A stretch of 10,367 nt of DNA. Source: JBBAGE01 sp041655055. GTDB taxonomy: Bacteria; Pseudomonadota; Alphaproteobacteria; Rhodobacterales; Rhodobacteraceae. Made by a program: the position numbers and the translations under genes. Within the stretch, counting starts at the first letter, position 1. The number at the start of each line of letters is the position of its first letter. The stretch is from assembly GCA_041655055.1 (NCBI GenBank), contig JBBAGE010000084.1, forward strand, positions 1-10,367, read 5' to 3'. The notes beneath the pieces were generated by a model. That model was not told the DNA's origin, did not search any database, and saw nothing but the letters and a program-made list of their open reading frames with translations. Below are positions 1 through 5,704 of the stretch, one piece after another.

Positions 1-1
1 T

Positions 2-142
2 TACCTGCAATCGCAGGGGCTGATCGTGCGGCGGGTGGCGGGCTATGGCCTGCCCAACTGCCTGCGCATCACCGTGGGGGATGAGGCAAGCTGCCGGCGC
101 GTTGCCCATGCCATCGGCCAGTTCAAAGGGCAGGATCGGTGA
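2..142 (+). CDS. hisC: histidinol-phosphate/aromatic aminotransferase, C-terminal fragment
   Basis: Only the last 46 codons lie in the window; the 5' part is off the left edge. The frame reads through VRRVAGYGLPNCLRITVG and then an alpha-helical end with CRRVAHAIGQFK before TGA at 140-142. This is the typical C-terminal small-domain ending of class I/II PLP-dependent HisC aminotransferases, including the conserved arginine in LRIT that contacts the substrate carboxylate in this family. The stop overlaps the GTG start of tyrA by four bases (GTGA, 139-142), so the two are probably translationally coupled. In many alphaproteobacteria HisC-type enzymes next to TyrA also transaminate prephenate or 4-hydroxyphenylpyruvate, so a role in tyrosine synthesis as well as histidine synthesis is a fair inference. 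The PLP lysine is outside the window and cannot be checked. Confidence 0.85.
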   Translation, partial: YLQSQGLIVRRVAGYGLPNCLRITVGDEASCRRVAHAIGQFKGQDR

Positions 143-1071
143 GCGTGATCTATCACCGCGTGGCGCTGATCGGGCTGGGGCTGATTGCGGGATCCATGGC
201 CCACGCGATGCGCCGCGCGGGCCTGGCGGGTGAAATCGTCGGCACCGCACGATCGGCGCAGACGCGCGCGATCGCTGCCGAAATCGGGCTGTGCGACCGG
301 ATTGTGGATACCGCCGCCGAAGCCGTAAGGGACGCCGATCTGGTGGTATTGGCCGTGCCGGTGGGTGCCATGGGCGATGTCGCGCATGAGATTGCCCCCC
401 ATCTGAAGGCGGGCGCGACCGTGACGGATGTGGGTTCGGTCAAGGGGGCGGTGATCGCCGCCGTGGCCCCGCATCTGCCCGCGCATGTGCAGTTCATCCC
501 CGGCCACCCGCTGGCGGGGACCGAACATTCCGGCCCGCGTTCGGGCTTTGCCGAGCTGTTCGACAATCGCTGGTGCCTGTTGGTGCCGGGCGCGGATACC
601 GATCCGGCCGCGCTCGCGCGGCTGCGCGCGCTGTGGGAAGGTATGGGCGCGCATGTCGATGAAATGGATGCCGAACATCATGATCTGGTGCTGGCCGTGA
701 CCAGCCATACGCCGCATCTGATCGCCTATACGATGGTTGGTGTGGCCGATGATCTGCGCCGCGTGACCGATAGCGAAGTGATCAAATATTCCGCTGCCGG
801 GTTTCGCGATTTCACCCGGATCGCGGCCTCCGATCCCACGATGTGGCGCGATGTGTTCCTTAATAACCGCGAGGCGACGCTGGATATTCTGGGCCGCTTT
901 ACCGAGGAACTGTTTGCCCTGCAACGTGCCATCCGCACCGGCGATGGCGATCATCTGCATGCCTATTTTACCCGCACACGCGCCATTCGCCGTGGCATTA
1001 TCGAGGCCGGGCAGGATACCGATGCCCCCGACTTTGGCCGTATCGGCCAGCCCAAATCGGACAAAGGCTGA
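139..1071 (+). CDS. tyrA: prephenate/arogenate (cyclohexadienyl) dehydrogenase TyrA
   Basis: Encodes 310 residues, a normal length for single-domain TyrA without fused chorismate mutase or ACT domain. It oxidatively decarboxylates prephenate or arogenate in tyrosine synthesis, in the cytoplasm. An N-terminal Rossmann fold carries the dinucleotide motif G12-x-G14-x3-G18. The family's active-site blocks follow: DVGSVK with Ser100, GHPLAGTEHSG with His123, SHTPHL with His190/His193, and GFRD with Arg223. Their order and spacing match Ser126/His147/His217/Arg250 of the Aquifex enzyme as I recall it. NAD versus NADP preference and prephenate versus arogenate use cannot be decided by eye. The GTG start is chosen because it gives a 4-base overlap with the hisC stop and the Rossmann fold begins seven residues in. 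The gene ends 58 bases before a tRNA-Met gene; no convincing hairpin terminator separates them. Confidence 0.93.
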   Translation: MSVIYHRVALIGLGLIAGSMAHAMRRAGLAGEIVGTARSAQTRAIAAEIGLCDRIVDTAAEAVRDADLVVLAVPVGAMGDVAHEIAPHLKAGATVTDVGSVKGAVIAAVAPHLPAHVQFIPGHPLAGTEHSGPRSGFAELFDNRWCLLVPGADTDPAALARLRALWEGMGAHVDEMDAEHHDLVLAVTSHTPHLIAYTMVGVADDLRRVTDSEVIKYSAAGFRDFTRIAASDPTMWRDVFLNNREATLDILGRFTEELFALQRAIRTGDGDHLHAYFTRTRAIRRGIIEAGQDTDAPDFGRIGQPKSDKG

Positions 1072-1089
1072 GGCGGGGGCTTTTTGCCC

Positions 1090-1120
1090 TTGACGGTCGC
1101 GGTTTGCTCGCATACCTAGC
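1090..1120 (+). promoter_or_regulatory. candidate promoter of tRNA-Met
   Basis: TTGACG at 1090-1095 matches the -35 consensus at five of six positions. The matching -10 is weak: CATACC at 1111-1116 (15-base spacer), overlapping CCTAGC at 1115-1120. Start of transcription would fall about 5-10 bases before the mature tRNA 5' end at 1130, as expected for a tRNA promoter. The -35 is convincing; the exact -10 is not. Confidence 0.4.
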
Positions 1121-1129
1121 GCCCACCTT

Positions 1130-1206
1130 GGCGGAGTAGCTCAGTTGGTTAGAGCAGCGGAATCATAATCCGCGTGTCGGGGGTTCAAGTCCCTCCTCCG
1201 CTACCA
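1130..1206 (+). tRNA. tRNA-Met(CAT), elongator type
   Basis: A complete 77-base cloverleaf. The 7-bp acceptor stem GGCGGAG pairs with CTCCGCT at the 3' end (one G-T at the top pair). The D arm is GCTC/GAGC. The 5-bp anticodon stem GCGGA/TCCGC (from 1157) encloses loop ATCATAA with anticodon CAT at 1164-1166. The T stem GGGGG/CCCTC encloses TTCAAGT. CCA is encoded at 1204-1206. The CAT anticodon could also mean initiator Met or tRNA-Ile2. The anticodon stem lacks the three consecutive G-C pairs of initiator tRNA and position 1 is paired, so it is not the initiator. The body resembles alphaproteobacterial elongator tRNA-Met rather than the lysidine-modified tRNA-Ile. Confidence 0.95.
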
Positions 1207-1258
1207 TTTCCTTCCATTCATTGTTCCCGCCACAAGGCGATTGGCGCAGCCTATCGCA

Positions 1259-1291
1259 GCCATAGGCGCGGCCTGTGGCCTTTGGGCTTTG
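1259..1291 (+). terminator. possible terminator hairpin after tRNA-Met
   Basis: The arms GCCATAGGC (1259-1267) and GCCTGTGGC (1271-1279) form a 9-bp stem with one T-G wobble and a 3-base loop. They are followed by CTTTGGGCTTTG, an interrupted T-rich tract. It lies 53 bases beyond the tRNA and 100 bases before the next gene, the right place to end tRNA transcription. The tract is poor, so this is tentative. The rest of the 179-base gap (1207-1385) shows only a GC-rich palindrome at 1331-1345 and no recognisable promoter. Confidence 0.35.
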
Positions 1292-1385
1292 TCGCGGGGG
1301 CGGGCGGGCCGATACTGGGGCTGGCCTGCACGCGCCCGGGGCGCGCGCCTTGCATGGCATCACAATGATATGGAGGAGAAGTCAT

Positions 1386-2576
1386 ATGCTTACCCGCCGC
1401 GAAGTTTTGCATGGCACAGGCGCGACGCTTGCCCTTGGTGCCGCGTTTTCGGCAATGCCCGCCCTTGCCCAGACACGCCCCTTGCGGATCGGTGTGCTGA
1501 TCGCCGAGGCCGATCATGACGGACAGGAACAGATGGTTGAACCCTATGTCAGCCAGATGCGGCTGGGGTTGGAACTGGCCGCTTCGGAAATCAATGCGGC
1601 GGGCGGCATTCTGGGTCGCCCGATCGAACTGGTTTATGCCAATGACGGCGGCAGCCCCGCGCCGGGTGCTGCGGCCGCGCATGACATGGTGATCGAGGGC
1701 GGCTGCGAAGTGCTGATCAGCGGGTTCATCACCGCGATCCGGTCGTTTCTGGCGCGCCAGTTTGCCGATCACGATGGGCCTGCGGTGCCGGTCTTTCACG
1801 CGTTTGGAACCGAGGGGAATTTTTGCAACGCCAATATCACCCATACCGGCCCGACCAGCGCGCAGTCGCTGCGCCCGATGACCGAATGGCTGGGTGATCG
1901 CACCAGCGCGCGCCCGTTCACCATTTCCGACTGGTCACCCTCGCAGCGGGCGGTTTCGGCCTATTTGTATGGCAATACCGGTATTCTGACCGGGGCGGCG
2001 CTGGTCACCACACCGGTGCAAGGCAACTATCCGGGCCAGTTCCGGGGCGTCATGCAATGGGCCGATGAGATGGAATCGGAAACGATCTATGTTTCCGTCC
2101 CGCGCCCCTATGCGGTCAATGTGGCCAATCACGCGATCGATGCGGGTGTGGCCGAGGGCAAGACCTTTGCCTTTCTCGATTTTAGCGAATGGCATGCGGC
2201 GCAGTTGCAGCCGGGCGCGGATGTGGTGACCTGTCTGCCCTTTGTTGCCTCGGATCCCGCGCCTGCGGTGCAGGATTTCGTGGGGCGCGCCAATGCGATG
2301 CCGATGGCGGGCGGGCTGGTGACCCATGTGGCTTTTACCCATTATAATTCATTGATGGCGCTGAAAGCCGCGATGGAGCGTTCGGGCGAGGCCACGGGCC
2401 CTGCCGCGATTGCCGGGCTGCGCGGACTGTCGCTTGAGACCGCGACCGGGATGCTCGCATTCGATGAAAGCGGTTATGCCACGATGACGATGCATGTCGC
2501 GCGCGCCACCCCCGGCGCGCTGGATATCGTGCACACGGCCGAGGCGGTGCCCGCAGCCGCGACCTGCCGCGTGTGA
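1386..2576 (+). CDS. Tat-exported periplasmic binding protein, branched-chain amino acid/amide type
   Basis: Encodes 396 residues of the Leu/Ile/Val-binding (Peripla_BP_6, LivJ/AmiC/UrtA-like) fold. The start at 1386 is set by a strong ribosome site GGAGGAG (1372-1378) seven bases upstream and by the signal peptide. A more upstream in-frame ATG at 1275 would put 37 unrelated residues before it. The N-terminus has Thr3-Arg4-Arg5 followed by a hydrophobic stretch and ALA-Q near residue 28, a twin-arginine signal without a lipobox. The family hallmark GLELAASEINAAGGILGRP is at residues 61-79, followed by the ligand-pocket region with NDGGSP. Near the C-terminus, the pattern LETATGMLAFDESGYATM resembles the urea/amide-binding subgroup more than LivJ. 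Ligand is unknown. No permease or ATPase gene adjoins it, so it either serves a transporter elsewhere or is a sensor-type binding protein. Confidence 0.85.
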   Translation: MLTRREVLHGTGATLALGAAFSAMPALAQTRPLRIGVLIAEADHDGQEQMVEPYVSQMRLGLELAASEINAAGGILGRPIELVYANDGGSPAPGAAAAHDMVIEGGCEVLISGFITAIRSFLARQFADHDGPAVPVFHAFGTEGNFCNANITHTGPTSAQSLRPMTEWLGDRTSARPFTISDWSPSQRAVSAYLYGNTGILTGAALVTTPVQGNYPGQFRGVMQWADEMESETIYVSVPRPYAVNVANHAIDAGVAEGKTFAFLDFSEWHAAQLQPGADVVTCLPFVASDPAPAVQDFVGRANAMPMAGGLVTHVAFTHYNSLMALKAAMERSGEATGPAAIAGLRGLSLETATGMLAFDESGYATMTMHVARATPGALDIVHTAEAVPAAATCRV

Positions 2577-3851
2577 TCAACCCGGCGAAGGTGGCGTGAT
2601 CCGCCAGATCGTGCCGCCTTCGTCATCGGCCAGCAGCAGGCTGCCATCGGGCAGGAAATCCACATCTGCCGGGCGGCCCCAAACCTGTGCCACCTCATCG
2701 CCCGCCACCCAAAAGCCGGTGACGAAGTTTTCATAATGGCCCAGCGGCTGGCCATCCGCAAAGGGCACACGCACCAGTTTGTAGCCGCGCGGCTCGGCAG
2801 CATTCCATGATCCGCGCAGCACGACCATCGCATCGCCCTGCCAATCTTCGGGCCAGCCTTGCGGGACGAAGGCGAAATCCATCGTCGCGGAATGGGCGGC
2901 AAAGATCACATCGGGATCGGGGATATTTTCCACCAGCCCTTCGGGGGCCGGATCAAAATTCGGCTGCGGATTTTGGCCCATATACTCATAGGGCCAGCCG
3001 TAATGCGCCCCTTCCTGCACGGCGGCAAAGTAATCGGGCACGAGCCCGTCACCCATGCCGTCGCGTTCCTGTGTCAGCGCCCAGAGCGCGCCGGTATCGG
3101 GGTGAAAACGCATGCCGATCGGGTTGCGCAGCCCTTCGGCATAGGTGCGCTGATTGCTGCCATCGGCATCGAATACCTGAATGGTGGCTTTCACATCTTC
3201 GGCCTCGACCAGAATATTGCCGGTCGATCCGACGCCCACATAAAGCGCGCCAGTTTCGGGATGGACGGCAAGCGAACGGGTCGAATGACCATCGGCCGTG
3301 CCGAAAACACCCTGTTCGGTGACGGGTTCGGCCGGGCCATCGGCGGTTTCACCGCCGCTATAGGGCAGGCGCCAGATGCCGCGCGTATCGGCCACCAGAA
3401 TATAGCCCTCATGCGGGCCGGTGCCGATCGCCATGCCATAAGGCTCGTCAAATCCATCGGCAAAGGTGGTGTTGATATCGGCCGCGCCCGCGCCGGTGGA
3501 ATCGTGCAGATAGAGAATATGGCCCGCGTTTTGCTGGGCAACCAGCACGCCTTGCCCCAGCACCAGCATTTGGCGCGGATGGGGCAGATCTTCGGCAAAC
3601 AGGGTGATGGCGAAACCTTCGGGCACATTCGGTTCGGCGCCGTCGCGGGCAATCACCCGCGATGTGTTCTGCACCCCTTCGGTGGCATAGGGCTCGGGCA
3701 GATCGGCCAGCGTGAATTCAAACCGTTTGCCCATTTCCTGATCGCTTTCCCGCACGCTTTGCTCCTGTTGCTGGGCCGTGGCCGTGGATGTCAAAATGGC
3801 GCCCGCAGACGCGGTGACGAAGAAAATATTGCGCAAGATGGCATGATTCAT
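2577..3851 (-). CDS. exported PQQ-dependent sugar dehydrogenase (GSDH/sorbosone dehydrogenase family)
   Basis: Encodes 424 residues. The start at 3849-3851 is preceded by AAAGGA (3860-3865) at eight bases, and gives a short basic N-terminus, a hydrophobic core and a cleavage-like TATA-QQ near residue 26, hence a Sec signal and periplasmic location. An upstream in-frame start at 3923 would add 24 residues before the signal peptide and is unlikely. The body is a six-bladed beta-propeller. Repeated blade segments are visible: YGMAIG near 138, GHSTRSLAVHPETGALYVG at 188-206, GLRNPIGMRFHPDTGALWAL at 240-259, HYGWPYEYMG near 283-292, and GRPADVDFLPDGSLLLADD at 392-410 with GGTIWRI at the end. This matches soluble aldose/sorbosone dehydrogenases that use PQQ and pass electrons to a cytochrome or quinone. 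No PQQ synthesis gene or cytochrome partner is nearby. The true sugar is unknown. Confidence 0.85.
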   Translation of the reverse strand: MNHAILRNIFFVTASAGAILTSTATAQQQEQSVRESDQEMGKRFEFTLADLPEPYATEGVQNTSRVIARDGAEPNVPEGFAITLFAEDLPHPRQMLVLGQGVLVAQQNAGHILYLHDSTGAGAADINTTFADGFDEPYGMAIGTGPHEGYILVADTRGIWRLPYSGGETADGPAEPVTEQGVFGTADGHSTRSLAVHPETGALYVGVGSTGNILVEAEDVKATIQVFDADGSNQRTYAEGLRNPIGMRFHPDTGALWALTQERDGMGDGLVPDYFAAVQEGAHYGWPYEYMGQNPQPNFDPAPEGLVENIPDPDVIFAAHSATMDFAFVPQGWPEDWQGDAMVVLRGSWNAAEPRGYKLVRVPFADGQPLGHYENFVTGFWVAGDEVAQVWGRPADVDFLPDGSLLLADDEGGTIWRITPPSPG

Positions 3852-3921
3852 TGGGCGCGTCCTTTGGCTGCCGACAAATGGTGGTTGCCGGTTCAACCGC
3901 GCGCGGGCCGTGATGTTCCCC

Positions 3922-3956
3922 AAAAGCTGCGCCGGGCGCGATTGGCCGCCCGGCGC
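3922..3956 (-). terminator. intrinsic terminator of the dioxygenase-reductase operon
   Basis: A perfect 10-bp inverted repeat, GCGCCGGGCG at 3929-3938 and CGCCCGGCGC at 3947-3956, has an 8-base loop. Read on the minus strand it is followed by AGCTTTTG. It begins six bases after the reductase stop codon, so it ends that operon and insulates the PQQ-dehydrogenase gene downstream on the same strand. Confidence 0.8.
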
Positions 3957-3962
3957 GATAGG

Positions 3963-4523
3963 TCAGCGCGTGCTGGCGCGCACGAAATCCACGAATCCGG
4001 CCACGAATTCGGCCAGGTTCTTGCGCAGGGTCTCATCAGTCAGGTTGCCCTGTTCATCCATCAGCGTTTGTGCGCGCGCCACCAGCAGACGCCCGCTGAA
4101 CCATGGGTTCATCCGCAAGGTGCGCAGCACCGGCAGCCATGCGGTCTGGCCCTGCGTCGTGCCATATATCCCCGTTGTGGCGCCCGTGATCGCCACGGGG
4201 CGGTCGTTGAACACCCGGGTGCTGTCACCTTGCGGGCGGCTGAGCCAATCCATCGCATTCTTTAGCCCGCCGGGGACGGAATTGTTATATTCCGGGCTGG
4301 CAATCAGCAGCCCATCAGCCGCCACCACCCGATCCTTGAGCGCGCGCACGGCGGGCGGGACACCGGTTTCGGCTTCGTCATCACCATTATAAATCGGTAT
4401 TCCCTCGATCGTCGCGATGTCGAGCATGCTGCCCTCGGGCATCATTTCCGCCGCCGCGCGCAGCAGCGCGGTATTGTGCGAGCCGCGCCGCAGGCTGCCT
4501 GACAGGCCCAGTATCTTGATCAT
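3963..4523 (-). CDS. NADPH-dependent FMN reductase / quinone reductase, flavodoxin fold
   Basis: Encodes 186 residues, typical for the NADPH-dependent FMN reductase family (YieF/ChrR, AzoR-like). The FMN phosphate loop GSLRRGSHNT is at residues 9-18, straight after the first beta strand. The flavin/dimer motif SPEYNNSVPGGLKNAMDW is at 76-93. The ATG at 4521-4523 is preferred because GAGGGA lies just upstream of it. A GTG at 4548-4550 in frame would add nine residues that overlap this ribosome site. Such enzymes reduce quinones, azo dyes, chromate or free FMN in the cytoplasm, often as two-electron quinone detoxifiers; the substrate cannot be told here. It lies 41 bases after the dioxygenase stop on the same strand and is followed at once by a terminator, so it is the second gene of a two-gene operon. 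Confidence 0.88.
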   Translation of the reverse strand: MIKILGLSGSLRRGSHNTALLRAAAEMMPEGSMLDIATIEGIPIYNGDDEAETGVPPAVRALKDRVVAADGLLIASPEYNNSVPGGLKNAMDWLSRPQGDSTRVFNDRPVAITGATTGIYGTTQGQTAWLPVLRTLRMNPWFSGRLLVARAQTLMDEQGNLTDETLRKNLAEFVAGFVDFVRASTR

Positions 4524-4564
4524 TCCGTCCCTCGTTCTTGGTTGTGTCACCTATGGGTGACCGT

Positions 4565-5521
4565 TCAGACGAGCGGTTTCAACCCCGCTTCGATCTGGGC
4601 ACGCTGTGCTTCCAGAAACGGCGGCAGCGACAAACGCTCGCCCAGCGATTCCAGCGGCTCATCCACGGCGAAACCCGGCCCGTCGGTGGCGATTTCAAAC
4701 AGATTGCCCCCCGGTTCGCGAAAATAGACCGAGCGGAAATAATAGCGCTCGACCTCGCCGGAAAAGGGCAGGCGGGTCTGGCCGATCCGTTCGGCCCAGC
4801 GTTGCAGCGCATCCTGATCGGGGGTGCGAAAGGCGATGTGGTGAACCGCGCCCGCGCCCTGACGGGCCTGTGGCAACCCGGGCTGAACGGCGACATGCAG
4901 TTCCGCGCCCGGCCCACCTTCGCCCATTTCATAGACATGCACTTCGCCCGGCCCGTCGTTTGCGGGGGCGTCATAGGTGCCGATATGGCGCATGTTCAGC
5001 ACCGATCGCAGCACCGCATCCGTGCCTTCGATCCGGGCCACCGATAGCGTGATCGGCCCAAGACCGCGGATCTGGTGATCCTCGGGCACCGCGCTTTGTT
5101 CCCACGGATGGCCATGGCCGCTGCCGCCATCGGCGGTCATGCGGAATCGCTGGCCTTCGGGGTCTTCGAAATCAAAGCTCGCCCGGCCCCAGATTTCCGC
5201 CAGATCGGATGCTTTATGGCCCGAAGCGCGCAGGTGATCTTGCCACCAGGCAAGGCTGGCATCATCGACCAGCAGGCCGGTGCGCGCGATCGATCCGTTG
5301 CCGCGCCGCTCGCGCGCGGCGGGCCAGTCAAAAAACGTCAGATCCGTGCCCGGCGTTGCCAGCCCATCGGCATAGAACAGGTGATAGGCGCTGGTATCAT
5401 CCTGATTGACGGTTTTCTTGACCAGCCGCAATCCGAGGGTATCGGTATAAAACCGTTTATTGGCAGGGGCTTGGGCGGTGATGGCTGTCACATGGTGCAG
5501 CCCGGTCAGCTCTTGGGTCAT
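4565..5521 (-). CDS. VOC-family ring-cleaving dioxygenase (MhqO-like)
   Basis: Encodes 318 residues made of two vicinal-oxygen-chelate modules. The first starts GLHHVTAITA (His9/His10) and includes FYTDTLGLRLVKKTVN at 24-39. The second starts GAVHHIAFRT (His227/His228) and ends FREPGGNLFEIATDGPGF at 267-284 with Glu276. Histidines and a glutamate at these places are the usual metal ligands of the family. The start at 5519-5521 has GGAGG (5529-5533) seven bases upstream. An in-frame start at 5605 would run through the promoter region. Relatives such as Bacillus MhqO are annotated as hydroquinone/catechol-cleaving dioxygenases and are induced by quinones together with reductases. The coupling here to a flavin reductase repeats that theme. 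Activity and substrate are inferred from the family, not visible. Confidence 0.87.
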   Translation of the reverse strand: MTQELTGLHHVTAITAQAPANKRFYTDTLGLRLVKKTVNQDDTSAYHLFYADGLATPGTDLTFFDWPAARERRGNGSIARTGLLVDDASLAWWQDHLRASGHKASDLAEIWGRASFDFEDPEGQRFRMTADGGSGHGHPWEQSAVPEDHQIRGLGPITLSVARIEGTDAVLRSVLNMRHIGTYDAPANDGPGEVHVYEMGEGGPGAELHVAVQPGLPQARQGAGAVHHIAFRTPDQDALQRWAERIGQTRLPFSGEVERYYFRSVYFREPGGNLFEIATDGPGFAVDEPLESLGERLSLPPFLEAQRAQIEAGLKPLV

Positions 5522-5544
5522 CGGTGCCTCCGGTTGGTGTCTTT

Positions 5545-5603
5545 GTAGGGATATATAGCACAGCGCGCGCAGGCATAGGGCCGGCGCCGCACAGCCCCTG
5601 TGC
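5545..5603 (-). promoter_or_regulatory. candidate promoter and operator of the dioxygenase operon
   Basis: On the minus strand an AT-rich TATATA (5552-5557) stands out in GC-rich surroundings, about 30 bases before the start codon, and is the best -10 candidate. No good -35 is visible, as in regulated promoters. Upstream is a perfect palindrome with arms GCACAG (5589-5594) and CTGTGC (5598-5603). A third copy of GCACAG at 5558-5563 touches the -10. This looks like an operator arrangement, but no regulator gene is adjacent. Confidence 0.35.
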
Positions 5604-5615
5604 ACCCCTGCGCAG

Positions 5616-5646
5616 TTAACGATCCGGAAAGGGGTGATGGGCTAGC
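5616..5646 (+). promoter_or_regulatory. candidate promoter of the capsule-export operon
   Basis: TTAACG at 5616-5621 matches the -35 consensus at four of six positions and is followed after 19 bases by GCTAGC (5641-5646). The same TTRACG-N19-CTAGC pattern occurs in front of tRNA-Met. The -10 does not fit the TATAAT consensus, so the call is weak. It would place the transcript start shortly before the ribosome site at 5657-5662. Confidence 0.3.
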
Positions 5647-5668
5647 CTGAGGGGGAAGGAGGAATCAG

Positions 5669-5704
5669 ATGGATTTTCAACAAATCAGCATGGGCGGCGG
5701 GTGA
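5669..5704 (+). CDS. candidate 11-residue leader peptide coupled to kpsE
   Basis: A short ORF, MDFQQISMGGG then TGA, sits behind the best ribosome site of the region: AAGGAGG at 5656-5662, six bases before the ATG at 5669. Its stop (5702-5704) overlaps the GTG start of kpsE at 5701-5703 in the arrangement GTGA. kpsE itself has no comparable ribosome site, so ribosomes probably load at the small ORF and reinitiate at kpsE. The sequence has no obvious run of one regulatory amino acid, so it looks like a coupling device rather than a classical attenuator. Translation is inferred only from the ribosome site and the overlap. Confidence 0.5.
   Translation: MDFQQISMGGG

Noticed and set aside
1076..1090. 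Hairpin around TTTTT after tyrA as a terminator
   Set aside because: The stem is four base pairs plus wobbles, the T run is in the loop, and it overlaps the -35 of tRNA-Met.
43..1113. A 356-codon open frame on the minus strand opposite tyrA
   Set aside because: Antisense shadow of tyrA: a composition rich in His, Arg and Gly without motifs.
1130..1206. tRNA(CAT) as initiator Met or lysidine-type Ile
   Set aside because: It lacks the initiator's G-C run in the anticodon stem and unpaired first position, and its body looks like elongator Met. A tRNAscan/TFAM score would settle the Ile option.
1331..1345. GC-rich palindrome CGCGCCC-G-GGGCGCG as operator or terminator
   Set aside because: It has a single-base centre and no T tract, and such palindromes are common in GC-rich DNA.
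1275..1385. N-terminal extension of the binding protein to an ATG at 1275
   Set aside because: It would precede a complete Tat signal peptide and ignores the strong ribosome site at 1372-1378. It also runs through a hairpin region.
3852..3898. Promoter with TTGAAC at 3891-3896 for the PQQ dehydrogenase
   Set aside because: No acceptable -10 at a workable distance. A promoter must exist after the terminator, but I cannot place it.
2859..4265. A 468-codon open frame on the plus strand opposite the PQQ dehydrogenase and the reductase
   Set aside because: It is antisense to two genes with clear family motifs, crosses their intergenic terminator, and its translation has no recognisable domain. 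High GC at third positions commonly keeps such frames open.
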